Origin: Ramlibacter montanisoli
Lineage (GTDB): Bacteria > Pseudomonadota > Gammaproteobacteria > Burkholderiales > Burkholderiaceae_C
Direction of reading: 5' to 3'
Length of the DNA stretch: 64,000 nucleotides
NCBI RefSeq assembly: GCF_013087525.1
Contig: NZ_JABFCS010000001.1
Coordinates: forward strand, 620,001 to 684,000
The translations under genes and the position numbers were made by a program. Numbering within the stretch: the stretch's first letter is position 1; each line of letters starts with the position of its first letter. Positions 46,532 to 54,313 of this stretch are shown here, piece after piece. The notes under the pieces were generated by a model. That model had not been told where the DNA came from. It worked only from the letters and a program-made list of their open reading frames with translations, and ran no database searches.

Positions 46532-47829
46532 CGACCGGGGCGGATAGGTGACACTTTCCTCGGGGCGGATGGGTAACACACCGATGGACCATGGGATCCG
46601 GACTGGAGGATCCCTATGCCATGGAGTGAGGCCACTGCAATGGGTGAGAGAAAGAAGTTCATTGACGATCTGCTGGATCGGCGGTACTCGGTAAGCGAAC
46701 TCTGCGCCAAGTATGGCATCAGCCGCAAGACCGGCTACAAGTGGATCGAGCGATTCAGGCTCGAAGGGGTGCAGGGCCTGGAGGACCGCAGCCATGCGCC
46801 TGCGGTGGTGCACAACCGCACCAGACCGGAGATCGAACAGGCGCTGATTGCCGCCAGGCACCGGCACCCGACCTGGGGCCCGGCCAAGCTGCTTTATGAG
46901 GTGGGCCAGAAGCAGCCGCAGTGGCTGCTGCCACACGAGTCGACGGTGTGCGACATCCTCAAGCGCAATGGGCTGGTGCGAGCGCGGGTTCGTCGGCGTC
47001 CTTACGGCCATCCAGGTCGGCCGACGCAGGAAATTGCCCGCCCGAACGACTGCTGGAGCGCCGACTTCAAGGGCCAGTTTCGGCTGGGCAACGGCCAGTA
47101 CTGCTACCCCTGACTGTGACCGACAACTACAGCCGCTACCTCTTGGAGGTGCGTGGACTCAACGGAACGGTGCACGACGACAGCAAGCGCGTGTTCGCGA
47201 GGCTGTTCAAGGAATACGGGCTGCCAGCGCGAATCCGAACAGACAACGGCGTGCCGTTCGCCGCAGCGAGCTTAGGCCGATTGAGCCGGCTGTCGGTATG
47301 GTGGATCAAGCTGGGCGTACTGCCCGAGCTGATCGAGCCGGGCAAACCGCAGCAAAACGGCCGCCATGAGCGCATGCACAAGACGCTCAAGGACGAGACC
47401 ACGATGCCGCCGGCGTACAGCCTGGCCGGCCAGCAGAGAAAGTTCGATCACTTCCGCGGCGAATTCAATGACGACGCCCTCACGAAGCGCTGGACATGAC
47501 GCCACCGGCGAGCTGGTACCAGCCTTCCAATCGCAGCATGCCGGACAAGCTGCTCGAACCAGACTACCCCGACAGATTCGAAGTGCGATTGGTCAGCGGA
47601 AACGGAGGTGTTCGATGGCGCCAGCACTGGGTCAATGTGACCAGCGTGCTGGTGGGCGAGTACATCGGATTTGAAGAAATGGCCGATGGACTATGGGACG
47701 TCTACTTCGGTCCGATGCGAATCGGCCGCTTCCACGAAAGGCTACTCAGAATCGAAGACAGCCTTAGTAAACTTAAACGACGCGTGTAACCCATCCGAGG
47801 GGGATTCTTGTCACCTATCCGCCCGGTCG
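46532..47829 (+). mobile_element. IS481-family insertion sequence (about 1.3 kb)
   Basis: Inverted ends CGACCGGGGCGGATAGGTGA on the left and its complement on the right (one G shorter) enclose a single transposase. A second, shorter copy of the end motif (GGGCGGATGGGTAACAC) follows inside each terminus. No clear target duplication is seen. It interrupts a cassette gene and separates it from its attC. Confidence 0.85.
46616..47789 (+). CDS. IS481-family DDE transposase, two frameshifts
   Basis: About 391 aa. MGERKKFIDDLLDRRYSVSE and the helix-turn-helix YGISRKTGYKWIERF open the protein; the DDE core follows with D in CWSADFKGQF, D in RIRTDNGVPF and E in GKPQQNGRHERMHKTLK. One C is missing at 47107-47110 (YCYP to LTVTDNYS) and one base near 47478 (FNDD to RPHEALDM). 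Restoring both gives the full C-terminus, so the element may be intact in the cell. Confidence 0.85.
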
Positions 47830-48278
47830 CTCAGTACTTCATGTGCCCGAGCGTCCTGTTCGAGAGGAGCGTCACGATAGCCGACCGAGGCGATCTGCGC
47901 CAGGTAGACAGGCATGAACGCCTCGATGCTTCCGAACGCCTCGTACTGCTGTACGTGACGCAGTTCATGGGACATTAGCCTTACGTCCCCATAGCCGTCT
48001 ACGACGAAGATGCCATGACCCAAAGTTAAACCGACCATACCCGGACCGAGAAGGCCTGTACCCAAGGCGACCTTTCGGAGTTCGGGGTCGTCGGGCACCG
48101 GTAACTGTGAAACGTACCTGACGCGGACCAATTCCGGACTAAGAACACCAACCTGACGGGCGATCGCGAAGCCCTTCTCGTTCAAGGAGTAGCCCGTGCT
48201 TCGGATGTGCTCGGACTGGATCTTCGCCCAAGCAATCGCCTTGGGCACAAGTTCCGGCAGTAGAGGCTGGAGGTCCAT
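47811..48278 (-). CDS. Cassette-encoded HExxH peptidase-like protein, truncated by IS481
   Basis: 155 codons starting MDLQPLLPELVPKAIAWAKI. HELRHVQQYEAFGSIEAF is a zinc-metallopeptidase-like HExxHxxQ motif with a downstream Glu (PLEQDARAHE), as in DUF4157-type proteins. The last codons and stop come from the IS end, so the native C-terminus is lost. The attC belonging to this cassette now lies beyond the IS (46406-46519). Confidence 0.65.
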   Translation of the reverse strand: MDLQPLLPELVPKAIAWAKIQSEHIRSTGYSLNEKGFAIARQVGVLSPELVRVRYVSQLPVPDDPELRKVALGTGLLGPGMVGLTLGHGIFVVDGYGDVRLMSHELRHVQQYEAFGSIEAFMPVYLAQIASVGYRDAPLEQDARAHEVLSDRADR

Positions 48279-48284
48279 CTAGCG

Positions 48285-48377
48285 GTCTAACGGCGGAGTT
48301 GACCGGCGACCTGCGGAGAGGTCCGGAGCGAAGCGAAGGTCCGCCGCTGGGCGTCCGTGTCGAACGACCTGTTAAAG
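48285..48377 (-). repeat. attC site (93 bp)
   Basis: Cores GTCTAAC and GTTAAAG, inner boxes GGAGTTGACCGGC and GTGTCGAACGACCT, central imperfect stem around AGAGGTCCGGAGCG. Differs from the other sites only in the stem. Confidence 0.8.
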
Positions 48378-48378
48378 C

Positions 48379-48717
48379 TCATCGAGCGACTCTCCGGAAA
48401 TCCACGACAGCCGCGGATTCGCACGCGAATGAGCCGTGGAGCCCATAAGCGGCCTCCAAGCGTACCTCCATGGGAGAGCCATCGGTGAGAACCAGAGCGT
48501 CAAGGACATTCTGCTCTCGCAGTTCGTCGAGCTCAGCCCGGGTCACCCGCTCGAAGCGCAGATCGACCTCGCCAGAGCGGCCAGTCATTGCGTCTCCATA
48601 CCTGACGCTGAGTGAGATGGTGCCAGGTGATTCGAAGAGGAATCGCAGCACCGTTCCGTCTGCGAATTCCGGCCAGTAGCCGAAGTACGAGACGACGGGC
48701 TCTGAGTTGGCGACCAT
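48379..48717 (-). CDS. Cassette-encoded hypothetical protein (112 aa)
   Basis: Starts MVANSEPVVSYFGYWPEFAD; alternating strands (TISLSVRYGDAMTG, EVDLRFERVTRAELDEL, MEVRLEAAYGLHGSF) suggest a small immunity-like or Imm-type beta domain, though no family is certain. Sits exactly between attC sites at 48285 and 48729. Confidence 0.65.
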   Translation of the reverse strand: MVANSEPVVSYFGYWPEFADGTVLRFLFESPGTISLSVRYGDAMTGRSGEVDLRFERVTRAELDELREQNVLDALVLTDGSPMEVRLEAAYGLHGSFACESAAVVDFRRVAR

Positions 48718-48728
48718 GTTCAAGTGAG

Positions 48729-48842
48729 CTCTAACGTCGGAGTTGACCGGCTCGCAGCGGCATTGCGCCGCGAGGCGTACGCTTACCAGCACGCCTTGCG
48801 GCGCAATGCCGCTGCGTGTCCGCGTCGAACGACTTGTTAGGC
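48729..48842 (-). repeat. attC site (114 bp)
   Basis: Left core CTCTAAC, right core GTTAGGC, long stem with GCAGCGGCATTGCGCCGC and its complement. Almost the same sequence as the site at 46406, indicating duplication or homogenisation. Confidence 0.85.
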
Positions 48843-48849
48843 AGCTTGC

Positions 48850-49149
48850 TCATGGGACCTCCGAACTGCCGCGCAACGCCCACCTCAGCACGCCAAGGTT
48901 CAGACCCACAATGAACGCGAATATTGGCAAAGCCATCGGGTTCAACGCGCCGGTGCAGTTGTGTTCACAGTAGTGGAACATGACATATGCAAAAGTTCCG
49001 AACAGCAGTAGCGCGCCCCATCCAAGGAAGACTAGGAAGCGAACTAGAGACTGCCGCCATGAGCCGGTTGACCTTTGCCAGCCGACGACCTGCCCCACGA
49101 ACGTCGCGAGCCCGAGGGCAATGGAAACATAAAACAGTGCGTGGCCCAT
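48850..49149 (-). CDS. Cassette-encoded membrane protein (99 aa)
   Basis: MGHALFYVSIALGLATFVGQ begins three helices; a short loop has FHYCEHNCTGALNP with two cysteines that could bind metal or form a disulfide. No family. Stop is eight bases from the attC. Confidence 0.65.
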   Translation of the reverse strand: MGHALFYVSIALGLATFVGQVVGWQRSTGSWRQSLVRFLVFLGWGALLLFGTFAYVMFHYCEHNCTGALNPMALPIFAFIVGLNLGVLRWALRGSSEVP

Positions 49150-49152
49150 GCT

Positions 49153-49233
49153 GCCTAACGTTGGAGTTGACCGGCGAACAGTAGGCGGGCAACGCCCGCC
49201 GATAGTACGTCCGTGTCGAACGACCTGTTATGC
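49153..49233 (-). repeat. attC site (81 bp)
   Basis: Cores GCCTAAC (49153-49159) and GTTATGC (49227-49233), perfect stem GGCGGGCAACGCCCGCC, inner GTCCGTGTCGAACGACC. The TAA stop of the first cassette gene (49228-49230) is inside the core. Confidence 0.85.
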
Positions 49234-49566
49234 GGCACGGCGCTTATGCCTTCGCGCCCTTCGCTCTTGTCGCCGCTCCTCACGCCTTTTCTCCCGCTCC
49301 GCAGCGTCTCGGCCAAGCTTCCGGATCTCGTACGAACAAAGAATAAGTCCCAGCAGCACCCAGCCGCCGCAAGCGAAGAACCTGTACCAGAACGCCGTTT
49401 CGGAGGGTGAGGTGGCGACCACGCCATAGTTGGAGCCGCGCATGAACCGCAGCGCAGGGTCCGGGACCTCTGGGTAGATCGCGACCAAGTAGATCGGAAT
49501 CACGAAATACACGAGAAGGTACAAGAGCCCCAGCCAGCTCCGAAAGAAGGCGAGAACTGTCTTCAT
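49228..49566 (-). CDS. First-cassette membrane protein (112 aa)
   Basis: MKTVLAFFRSWLGLLYLLVY: three helices then a strongly basic tail (KREKRREERRQERRARRHKR region). Unknown family. ATG 49566 is three bases from the attI-like core, so this is the first, best-expressed cassette position. Confidence 0.65.
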   Translation of the reverse strand: MKTVLAFFRSWLGLLYLLVYFVIPIYLVAIYPEVPDPALRFMRGSNYGVVATSPSETAFWYRFFACGGWVLLGLILCSYEIRKLGRDAAEREKRREERRQERRARRHKRRAA

Positions 49567-49569
49567 GCC

Positions 49570-49606
49570 GCATAACTTGATTTAGACCGCGACCCCGCCG
49601 CATAAC
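49570..49606 (-). other. attI-like integron attachment site
   Basis: On the minus strand two GTTATGC cores stand 30 bases apart: GTTATGCGGCGGGGTCGCGG then TCTAAATCAA then GTTATGC. This closely parallels attI1, where GTTACGC and GTTAGGC flank a segment ending CCTAAAACAAA, with 32-base spacing. It lies immediately before the first cassette gene, the position expected of attI. The integrase gene that should face away from it is absent. Confidence 0.6.
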
Positions 49607-49922
49607 ACCCGTCGATCCTCTTCACAATCCGCCTCCAGTTCCCTTCGCAACCACTCGATTTATAGCAACTACCCGCCGTCCCGCCTACCGCTTCCTCTTC
49701 CTAAAACCATCCCAAACCCCGCATTTCTGCGGAATAACATCAGCCACCTGCCTTGGCGTTTTCCGAGGTCAGCTCGCCGTAGGCACGCCCCCTAAGACGC
49801 TCCAACCGGAAGTAGGCGACAGCTCGCCGCGAATAACAAGATCCCCAAACCTCGCAGCCGACCGCTCCCCGTGGCCGCGAAGGGGCCCCGCCCGCTGGCG
49901 CAAAATCTCCCCAGGAGACGCC
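49607..49922. other. Non-coding stretch between attI-like site and acyl-CoA dehydrogenase
   Basis: 316 bases where an integrase gene would be expected, but no intI remnant is readable in either strand. It holds an extended -10-like box toward the array, a 5-bp hairpin (CCGCATTTCTGCGG near 49717) and a lower-GC stretch. Nothing else recognised. Confidence 0.5.
49659..49667 (-). promoter_or_regulatory. Candidate extended -10 promoter facing the cassette array
   Basis: TGCTATAAA on the minus strand fits an extended -10 element about 90 bases upstream of the first cassette gene; no good -35 is visible. It could be a Pc-like cassette promoter. Weak, motif-only evidence. Confidence 0.3.
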
Positions 49923-51602
49923 ATGCAAGACACCCCCGACCGACCACTGGCGGCTGCCCGTCGCAGCCTCGCCGCCCTCCGCGCCGCCTTCGACACCGCC
50001 GCCGCCTCCCTCGCCGAGCGCTGCAGCGCCAACGGCAAGCTCAGTGGCCGCAAGCTCGACGCGGAACAGGTCGCTTCCTTCGAGCTCGCCTGGGCCGCCG
50101 CCGACCTGCTGGCCGCCGAGAACGCGATCGCCACGCTGCGTGCCGGCAGTCCCGCCCTCGACACCCAGCTCGCGCTGCTGTTCGCCGCCGACGCCGGTGT
50201 CGCCGTCCTGTCCCGCCTCGAGTCCCTCTACCTGGACCTGGGCCTGCCGCTCGCCCCGCTGCGCACCCTGCGCGACGACGCCACCTGGGAGTCCCTGCGC
50301 CAATCCGCCGCCTGCTCGCAAGCCCTCGACGCGGCCGGCCGCGCCGTTGCCGCCGCGCAAGGCGAGGTCGGCGTGGTCCCGCTCGACGAGCCGCATGCCA
50401 TGGCGCAGGACTCCTTCCGCCGCTTTTCCGAGGAAGTGGTCGCGCCGCTGGCCGAGCAGATCCACCGCGAGAACCTCACCGTGCCCGAGTCGCTGCTGCA
50501 GCCGCTGCGCGAGATGGGCGTGTTCGGCCTGTCGGTGCCGGAGCAGTACGGCGGCAGCGCGCCCGACGAGCACGAGGACTCGCTGCTGATGGTGCTGGTG
50601 ACCGAGGCCCTGTCCGAAGGCTCGCTGGCCGCGGCCGGCAGCCTGATCACGCGGCCCGAGATCCTCACGCGCGCGCTGCTGGCGGGCGGCACGCGCGAGC
50701 AGCAGGCGCATTGGCTGCCCAAGCTGGCAGTGGGCGATCCGCTGTGCGCGATCGCCATCACCGAGCCGGACTACGGCTCCGACGTCGCCGGCCTGTCTCT
50801 GCGCGCCACGCGCGCGCCGGGGCTGGCGGCTCACCGGCGCCAAGACCTGGTGCACCTTCGCCGGCAAGGCGGGCGTGCTGATGGTGGTGGCGCGCACCGA
50901 TCCCGATCGCTCGCTGGGCCACAAGGGCCTGAGCCTGCTGCTGGTGGAGAAGCCTTCCTTCGACGGCCACGACTTCACGGTGCGGCAGGACGCGGGCGGC
51001 ACGCTCACGGGCCGCGCGATTCCCACCATCGGCTACCGCGGCATGCATTCCTTCGACCTGTCCTTCGAGAACTTCTTCGTGCCCGATGCCAACCTGGTGG
51101 GCGGCGAGGGCGGCCTGGGCAAGGGCTTCTACTACACGATGGCCGGCATGGTGGGCGGGCGCATGCAGACCGCCGCGCGCGCTTGCGGCGTGATGCGCGC
51201 GGCGCTGCGTTCGGCCATCCGCTACAGCGAGGACCGCAAGGTGTTCGGGCAGGCGCTGGCCGACTATCCGCTCACGCGCGCCAAGCTCGCTCGCATGGGC
51301 TCGCGGCTGGCGGCGTGCCGGCAGCTCGCCTGCAAGGTGGCTGGTCTCGTCGACAGGGGGAAGGGCGCATGGAGTCCAGCCTGGTGAAGTTGCTGGCCTG
51401 CCGCTCGGCGGAGCTGGTCACGCGCGAGGCGCTGCAGCTGCACGGCGGCATGGGCTACGCGGAGGAGTCGGCGGTCAGCCGCTACTACGTCGATGCGCGC
51501 GTGCTGTCGATCTTCGAGGGCGCCGAGGAGACGCTCGCGCTGAAGGTGGTGGCGCGCAGCCTGCTGGAACGCGCCCTCGGCCTGGAAGCGAGCGCGGCAT
51601 GA
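49923..51602 (+). CDS. Acyl-CoA dehydrogenase family protein, two frameshifts
   Basis: About 559 aa, with an extra N-terminal helical region of about 140 residues before the classical fold. Motifs: FGLSVPEQYGG, AITEPDYGSD, WRLTGAKTWCTFAGKAGVLM, EDRKVFGQALADYPL, and LHGGMGYAEE with the terminal catalytic/substrate loop. FAD-dependent alpha,beta-dehydrogenation of an acyl-CoA. One extra G at 50819-50822 and one missing G at 51356-51360 compensate. The stop overlaps the CoA-transferase start, implying one pathway. Confidence 0.87.
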   Translation: MQDTPDRPLAAARRSLAALRAAFDTAAASLAERCSANGKLSGRKLDAEQVASFELAWAAADLLAAENAIATLRAGSPALDTQLALLFAADAGVAVLSRLESLYLDLGLPLAPLRTLRDDATWESLRQSAACSQALDAAGRAVAAAQGEVGVVPLDEPHAMAQDSFRRFSEEVVAPLAEQIHRENLTVPESLLQPLREMGVFGLSVPEQYGGSAPDEHEDSLLMVLVTEALSEGSLAAAGSLITRPEILTRALLAGGTREQQAHWLPKLAVGDPLCAIAITEPDYGSDVAGLSLRATRAPGLAAHRRQDLVHLRRQGGRADGGGAHRSRSLAGPQGPEPAAGGEAFLRRPRLHGAAGRGRHAHGPRDSHHRLPRHAFLRPVLRELLRARCQPGGRRGRPGQGLLLHDGRHGGRAHADRRARLRRDARGAAFGHPLQRGPQGVRAGAGRLSAHARQARSHGLAAGGVPAARLQGGWSRRQGEGRMESSLVKLLACRSAELVTREALQLHGGMGYAEESAVSRYYVDARVLSIFEGAEETLALKVVARSLLERALGLEASAA

Positions 51603-52813
51603 GCAAGAGCAACGGCATCCTTTCCGGCATGCGCGTGGTGGAAGCCGCGGCCTTCGTCGCGGCGCCCCTGGGCGGCATGACCCTGGCGCAGATGGGCGCC
51701 GACGTGATCCGCATCGACACGCTGGGCGGCGGCCTCGACTACCGCCGCTGGCCCGTCACCGAGGACAACACCAGCCTGTTCTGGTGCGGCCTGAACAAGT
51801 CCAAGCGCTCGGTGGCGCTCGATCTTTCCTCGCCGGAAGGGCGCGAGCTCGCGATGGCGCTGGTCACGGCACCGGGCGAGGACGCGGGCCTGTTCCTCAC
51901 CAACTTCCCGCCGCGCGGCTGGCTGGACCACGACAAGCTGCGCGCGCGCCGCGCCGACCTGATCCAGCTCACGCTGATGGGCGACCGGCATGGCGGCTCC
52001 GCGGTGGACTACACGGTGAATGCGCGCGTCGGCGTGACTATGTTCACCGGCGATCCGGGCAGCGAGGAACCCGTCAACCACGTGCTGCCCGCCTGGGACC
52101 TGGTCACCGGGCAGATGGTCGCCGTGGGCCTGCTGGCGGCGGAGCGGCACCGGCGCCTGACGGGCGAGGGCCAGCATGTGAAGCTCGCGCTGCAGGACGT
52201 GGGCCTGGCCGTGATGAACCACCTGGGCTTCATCGAGGAAGCGCGCCGCGGCCAGCCGCGCCAGCGGCACGGCAACGAGCTGTTCGGAGCGTTCGGGCGC
52301 GACTTCGTCACGGCAGACGGGCAGCGCATCATGCTGGTGGGCCTGACGCACAAGCAGTGGCGCACGATCTGCGAATCGCTGGACATGCAGGCGGAAGTGG
52401 ACGCGCTGGCAGCGCGCACAGGCCTGGACCTGAATCAGGAAGGCAATCGCTTCCGCGTGCGCAAGGAGCTGGGCGAGATCGCCGCTGCGCGCATTTCCAG
52501 GCGCAGCTTCGCCGACCTGCAGCAGGTGTTCGACCGCCTGGGTGTGTGCTGGGACCGCTACCAGACCGTCGAACAGCTGGTGCGCGACGACCCGGAGTGC
52601 TCTCCGGCCAACCCCATGTTCAGCGCCATCACGCAGCCGGGCGTGGGCGAGACGATCGCGGCCGGCATCCCGCTGGACTTCTCGGCGCGCGGGCGCATTC
52701 CCGCGCAGCCGGCGCCGCGGCTGGGCGAGCACACCGAGCAGGTGCTGCAGGAGCTTCTGGGCATGCCGGCTGCCGAATACGGCCGGCTGCATGACAAGGG
52801 CGTGGTGCGCTAG
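51599..52813 (+). CDS. CaiB/BaiF-family CoA-transferase
   Basis: 404 aa. MRVVEAAAFVAAPLGGMTLA, NKSKRSVALDLSSPEGREL, LAAERHRRLTGEGQHVKLAL. Divergent from the copy at 9645. Its ATG overlaps the dehydrogenase stop (ATGA). Together the two suggest activation and oxidation of an organic acid such as a mesaconyl- or carnitine-like compound (inference). Confidence 0.9.
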   Translation: MSKSNGILSGMRVVEAAAFVAAPLGGMTLAQMGADVIRIDTLGGGLDYRRWPVTEDNTSLFWCGLNKSKRSVALDLSSPEGRELAMALVTAPGEDAGLFLTNFPPRGWLDHDKLRARRADLIQLTLMGDRHGGSAVDYTVNARVGVTMFTGDPGSEEPVNHVLPAWDLVTGQMVAVGLLAAERHRRLTGEGQHVKLALQDVGLAVMNHLGFIEEARRGQPRQRHGNELFGAFGRDFVTADGQRIMLVGLTHKQWRTICESLDMQAEVDALAARTGLDLNQEGNRFRVRKELGEIAAARISRRSFADLQQVFDRLGVCWDRYQTVEQLVRDDPECSPANPMFSAITQPGVGETIAAGIPLDFSARGRIPAQPAPRLGEHTEQVLQELLGMPAAEYGRLHDKGVVR

Positions 52814-52823
52814 CGGCGGTGCT

Positions 52824-53036
52824 TCAGCGTCGCGCCTTCTTGCGCGGCGTCGAGGGGATCCTGGCGGGCTGCAGCGTCCACAGGTCCAGGAACTGCTGCA
52901 AGGAATTGGCTTGCGCCGTGGCGACCTGCCGCCTCGCCGCCGACGTCGCCTTGCCGCGTGCCATGCCGGCCGACCGGTTGAAGGCACTGAGCCACATGCT
53001 CATGAAAGGGTTCTTGCTGGTCCAGGGATTCATCAT
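52824..53036 (-). CDS. Small phasin-like/hypothetical protein (70 aa)
   Basis: MMNPWTSKNPFMSMWLSAFN then basic Ala/Arg-rich helix (MARGKATSAARRQVATAQAN). Short N-terminal KNPFMSMWLSA recalls small PHA-granule or phasin-related proteins, but the match is weak. Convergent with the CoA-transferase gene. Confidence 0.45.
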   Translation of the reverse strand: MMNPWTSKNPFMSMWLSAFNRSAGMARGKATSAARRQVATAQANSLQQFLDLWTLQPARIPSTPRKKARR

Positions 53037-53253
53037 GGGGGCCTTTGGTGTGTCAGCAGAAAGCATGAGGCCGGGAAAGGGCGACGGCACACGGGCATGG
53101 GCCCGTTCGCTCGTCGCTCCTGTCCTACGGCTGGCGGCCGATTCGCGCCGCTCCTGATCTGCGTCAATTGCGTTGCCGGGGACGGCTGATGTACGTCAGC
53201 CGGCCCCTTGTCTTGCAGGGCGACCATGGGGGCAAGACAAAAGGAGTCCCACC

Positions 53254-53532
53254 ATGGCACGCGTTGCCCACCTCGAACAAACTTTCCACGTCCCGCACAT
53301 CGGCACTGCCACCGCCGTGGGTGGCGTGCTGTCGGTCCTGGCCGCCGTCGGCTCGGTCGCCTTCAAGGCGGCGGGCGGCGTGCAGCACGCCCTGGCCCAC
53401 TGGCAGGAGCGTCGCCACGCGCGCGAGGAAGACCGCAAGCTGTGGCAGCTGGCCTGCGAGGACTCGCGGGTGATGGCGGACCTGGTGGCCTTGAGCCAGG
53501 CGACGTCGCGGGCCTGGCCGCCGGCGCACTGA
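53254..53532 (+). CDS. Hypothetical protein (92 aa)
   Basis: MARVAHLEQTFHVPHIGTAT with one hydrophobic helix (VGGVLSVLAAVGSVAFKAAG) and a basic/acidic amphipathic tail (HWQERRHAREEDRKLW). AAGGAG precedes ATG 53254. Unknown role; it is followed by a large palindrome. Confidence 0.6.
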   Translation: MARVAHLEQTFHVPHIGTATAVGGVLSVLAAVGSVAFKAAGGVQHALAHWQERRHAREEDRKLWQLACEDSRVMADLVALSQATSRAWPPAH

Positions 53533-53539
53533 GCTGCAA

Positions 53540-53615
53540 GCTGGGGTTCGCTTTGCTCACCGCCAGCCCACGGGTTCCGGGTTCCCGTAGGCTGGGGTGA
53601 CGAAGGAACCCCAGC
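53540..53615. repeat. Long imperfect palindrome (REP-like or terminator)
   Basis: 76 bases: the left arm starting GCTGGGGTTCGCTTTGCTCA pairs with the right arm ending ACGAAGGAACCCCAGC, and an inner pair (CACGGG/CCCGTA) closes the loop. The sequence style (GGGTT, TTCGTCACC) matches the common palindromic intergenic repeats of Comamonadaceae. It begins eight bases after a stop codon, so it may also end transcription. Confidence 0.6.
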
Positions 53616-53743
53616 GCTTTCACGGTGCGCGTTAAGTACGCCCGCGTACAGACACGCGCGTGGGCCTGGGGGACATTTTCCGCAGCAGCTGGTCGCGGCA
53701 ACTCGGCCGGCGTCCCGTCCGTTCTCACTCCAGGGAGGTTGCG

Positions 53744-53926
53744 ATGAACAGGAACCAGGTGAAAGGTGCCGTGAAGGAGGCCGCCGGCAAGGTGCAGGAG
53801 CAAGCCGGCAAGGCCATCGGCAGCACGCGGCAGCAGGCCAGGGGCCTGGGAAAACAGGCGGCAGGCAAGATGCAGAAGGCCTTTGGTGACGTCCAGCAGG
53901 CCGTCAAGACCCCGGAGCGTTCATGA
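53744..53926 (+). CDS. CsbD-family stress protein
   Basis: 60 aa. MNRNQVKGAVKEAAGKVQEQ and GKAIGSTRQQARGLGKQ are the CsbD repeat pattern. General-stress small protein of unclear function. GGGAGG precedes ATG 53744; its stop overlaps the next ATG (ATGA). Confidence 0.9.
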   Translation: MNRNQVKGAVKEAAGKVQEQAGKAIGSTRQQARGLGKQAAGKMQKAFGDVQQAVKTPERS

Positions 53927-54252
53927 GCGCCGGCCCGACCGACTCCCGCCCGTCCAAGGCGGCGACCGAAGCGCTCGAGCGCAGCAGGCAATACGCCACC
54001 GAGGCGGCCGGCAAGATCCGTGAGGCAGCGCGTGACCTGGGCGGCAGCGCCGGCGACCTGGCGCGCACTGGCGCGGAGTCCGTGAGCGAAGCGGCCGCCG
54101 GGGCGCAGCGCCAGCTCGGGAAGTACGCAAGGTCGGCGCGCCGCCACGTGGCCAGGGAGCCCTTGCAGTCGACCCTGATCGCCGCCGCCGTCGGAGCCGC
54201 CGTGGCCGTGCTGGTCATGGCGCTCTCCCGCAGCCGGCGCGACGGGGACTGA
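53923..54252 (+). CDS. DUF883/ElaB-like C-tail-anchored protein
   Basis: 109 aa. Helical, Ala/Arg/Glu-rich (AARDLGGSAGDLARTGAESV) with a C-terminal membrane anchor (LIAAAVGAAVAVLVMALSRS). Related to YqjD/ElaB ribosome-associated inner-membrane proteins. Coupled to the CsbD gene, forming a stress-type module. Confidence 0.75.
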   Translation: MSAGPTDSRPSKAATEALERSRQYATEAAGKIREAARDLGGSAGDLARTGAESVSEAAAGAQRQLGKYARSARRHVAREPLQSTLIAAAVGAAVAVLVMALSRSRRDGD

Positions 54253-54313
54253 GGCGCCGCGGGAGGCGGTCCTGCCCCGTCCGCGCGCCACCAGGCTTCA
54301 CGCATAGCCGCCC

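Larger units (their letters stand above)
41785..49606 (-). mobile_element. Integron gene-cassette array lacking an integrase (CALIN-like) with attI-like end
   Basis: About 7.8 kb containing five well-formed attC sites, one truncated and two degenerate attC sites, and an attI1-like site at its high-coordinate end. attC polarity (simple-side GTTRRRY on the minus strand after the gene) and gene direction agree: cassettes read toward lower coordinates. GC looks lower than the flanks over 43.4-46.3 kb. No intI-like ORF exists in the window. Two IS elements and two toxin-antitoxin loci are embedded or adjacent. Confidence 0.8.

Noticed and set aside
49607..49922. intI integrase remnant
   Set aside because: No tyrosine-recombinase motif in any frame of either strand.
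49740..51029. 429-codon minus-strand open frame opposite the acyl-CoA dehydrogenase
   Set aside because: Gly/Gln/Ala-rich shadow; the plus strand has dehydrogenase signatures.
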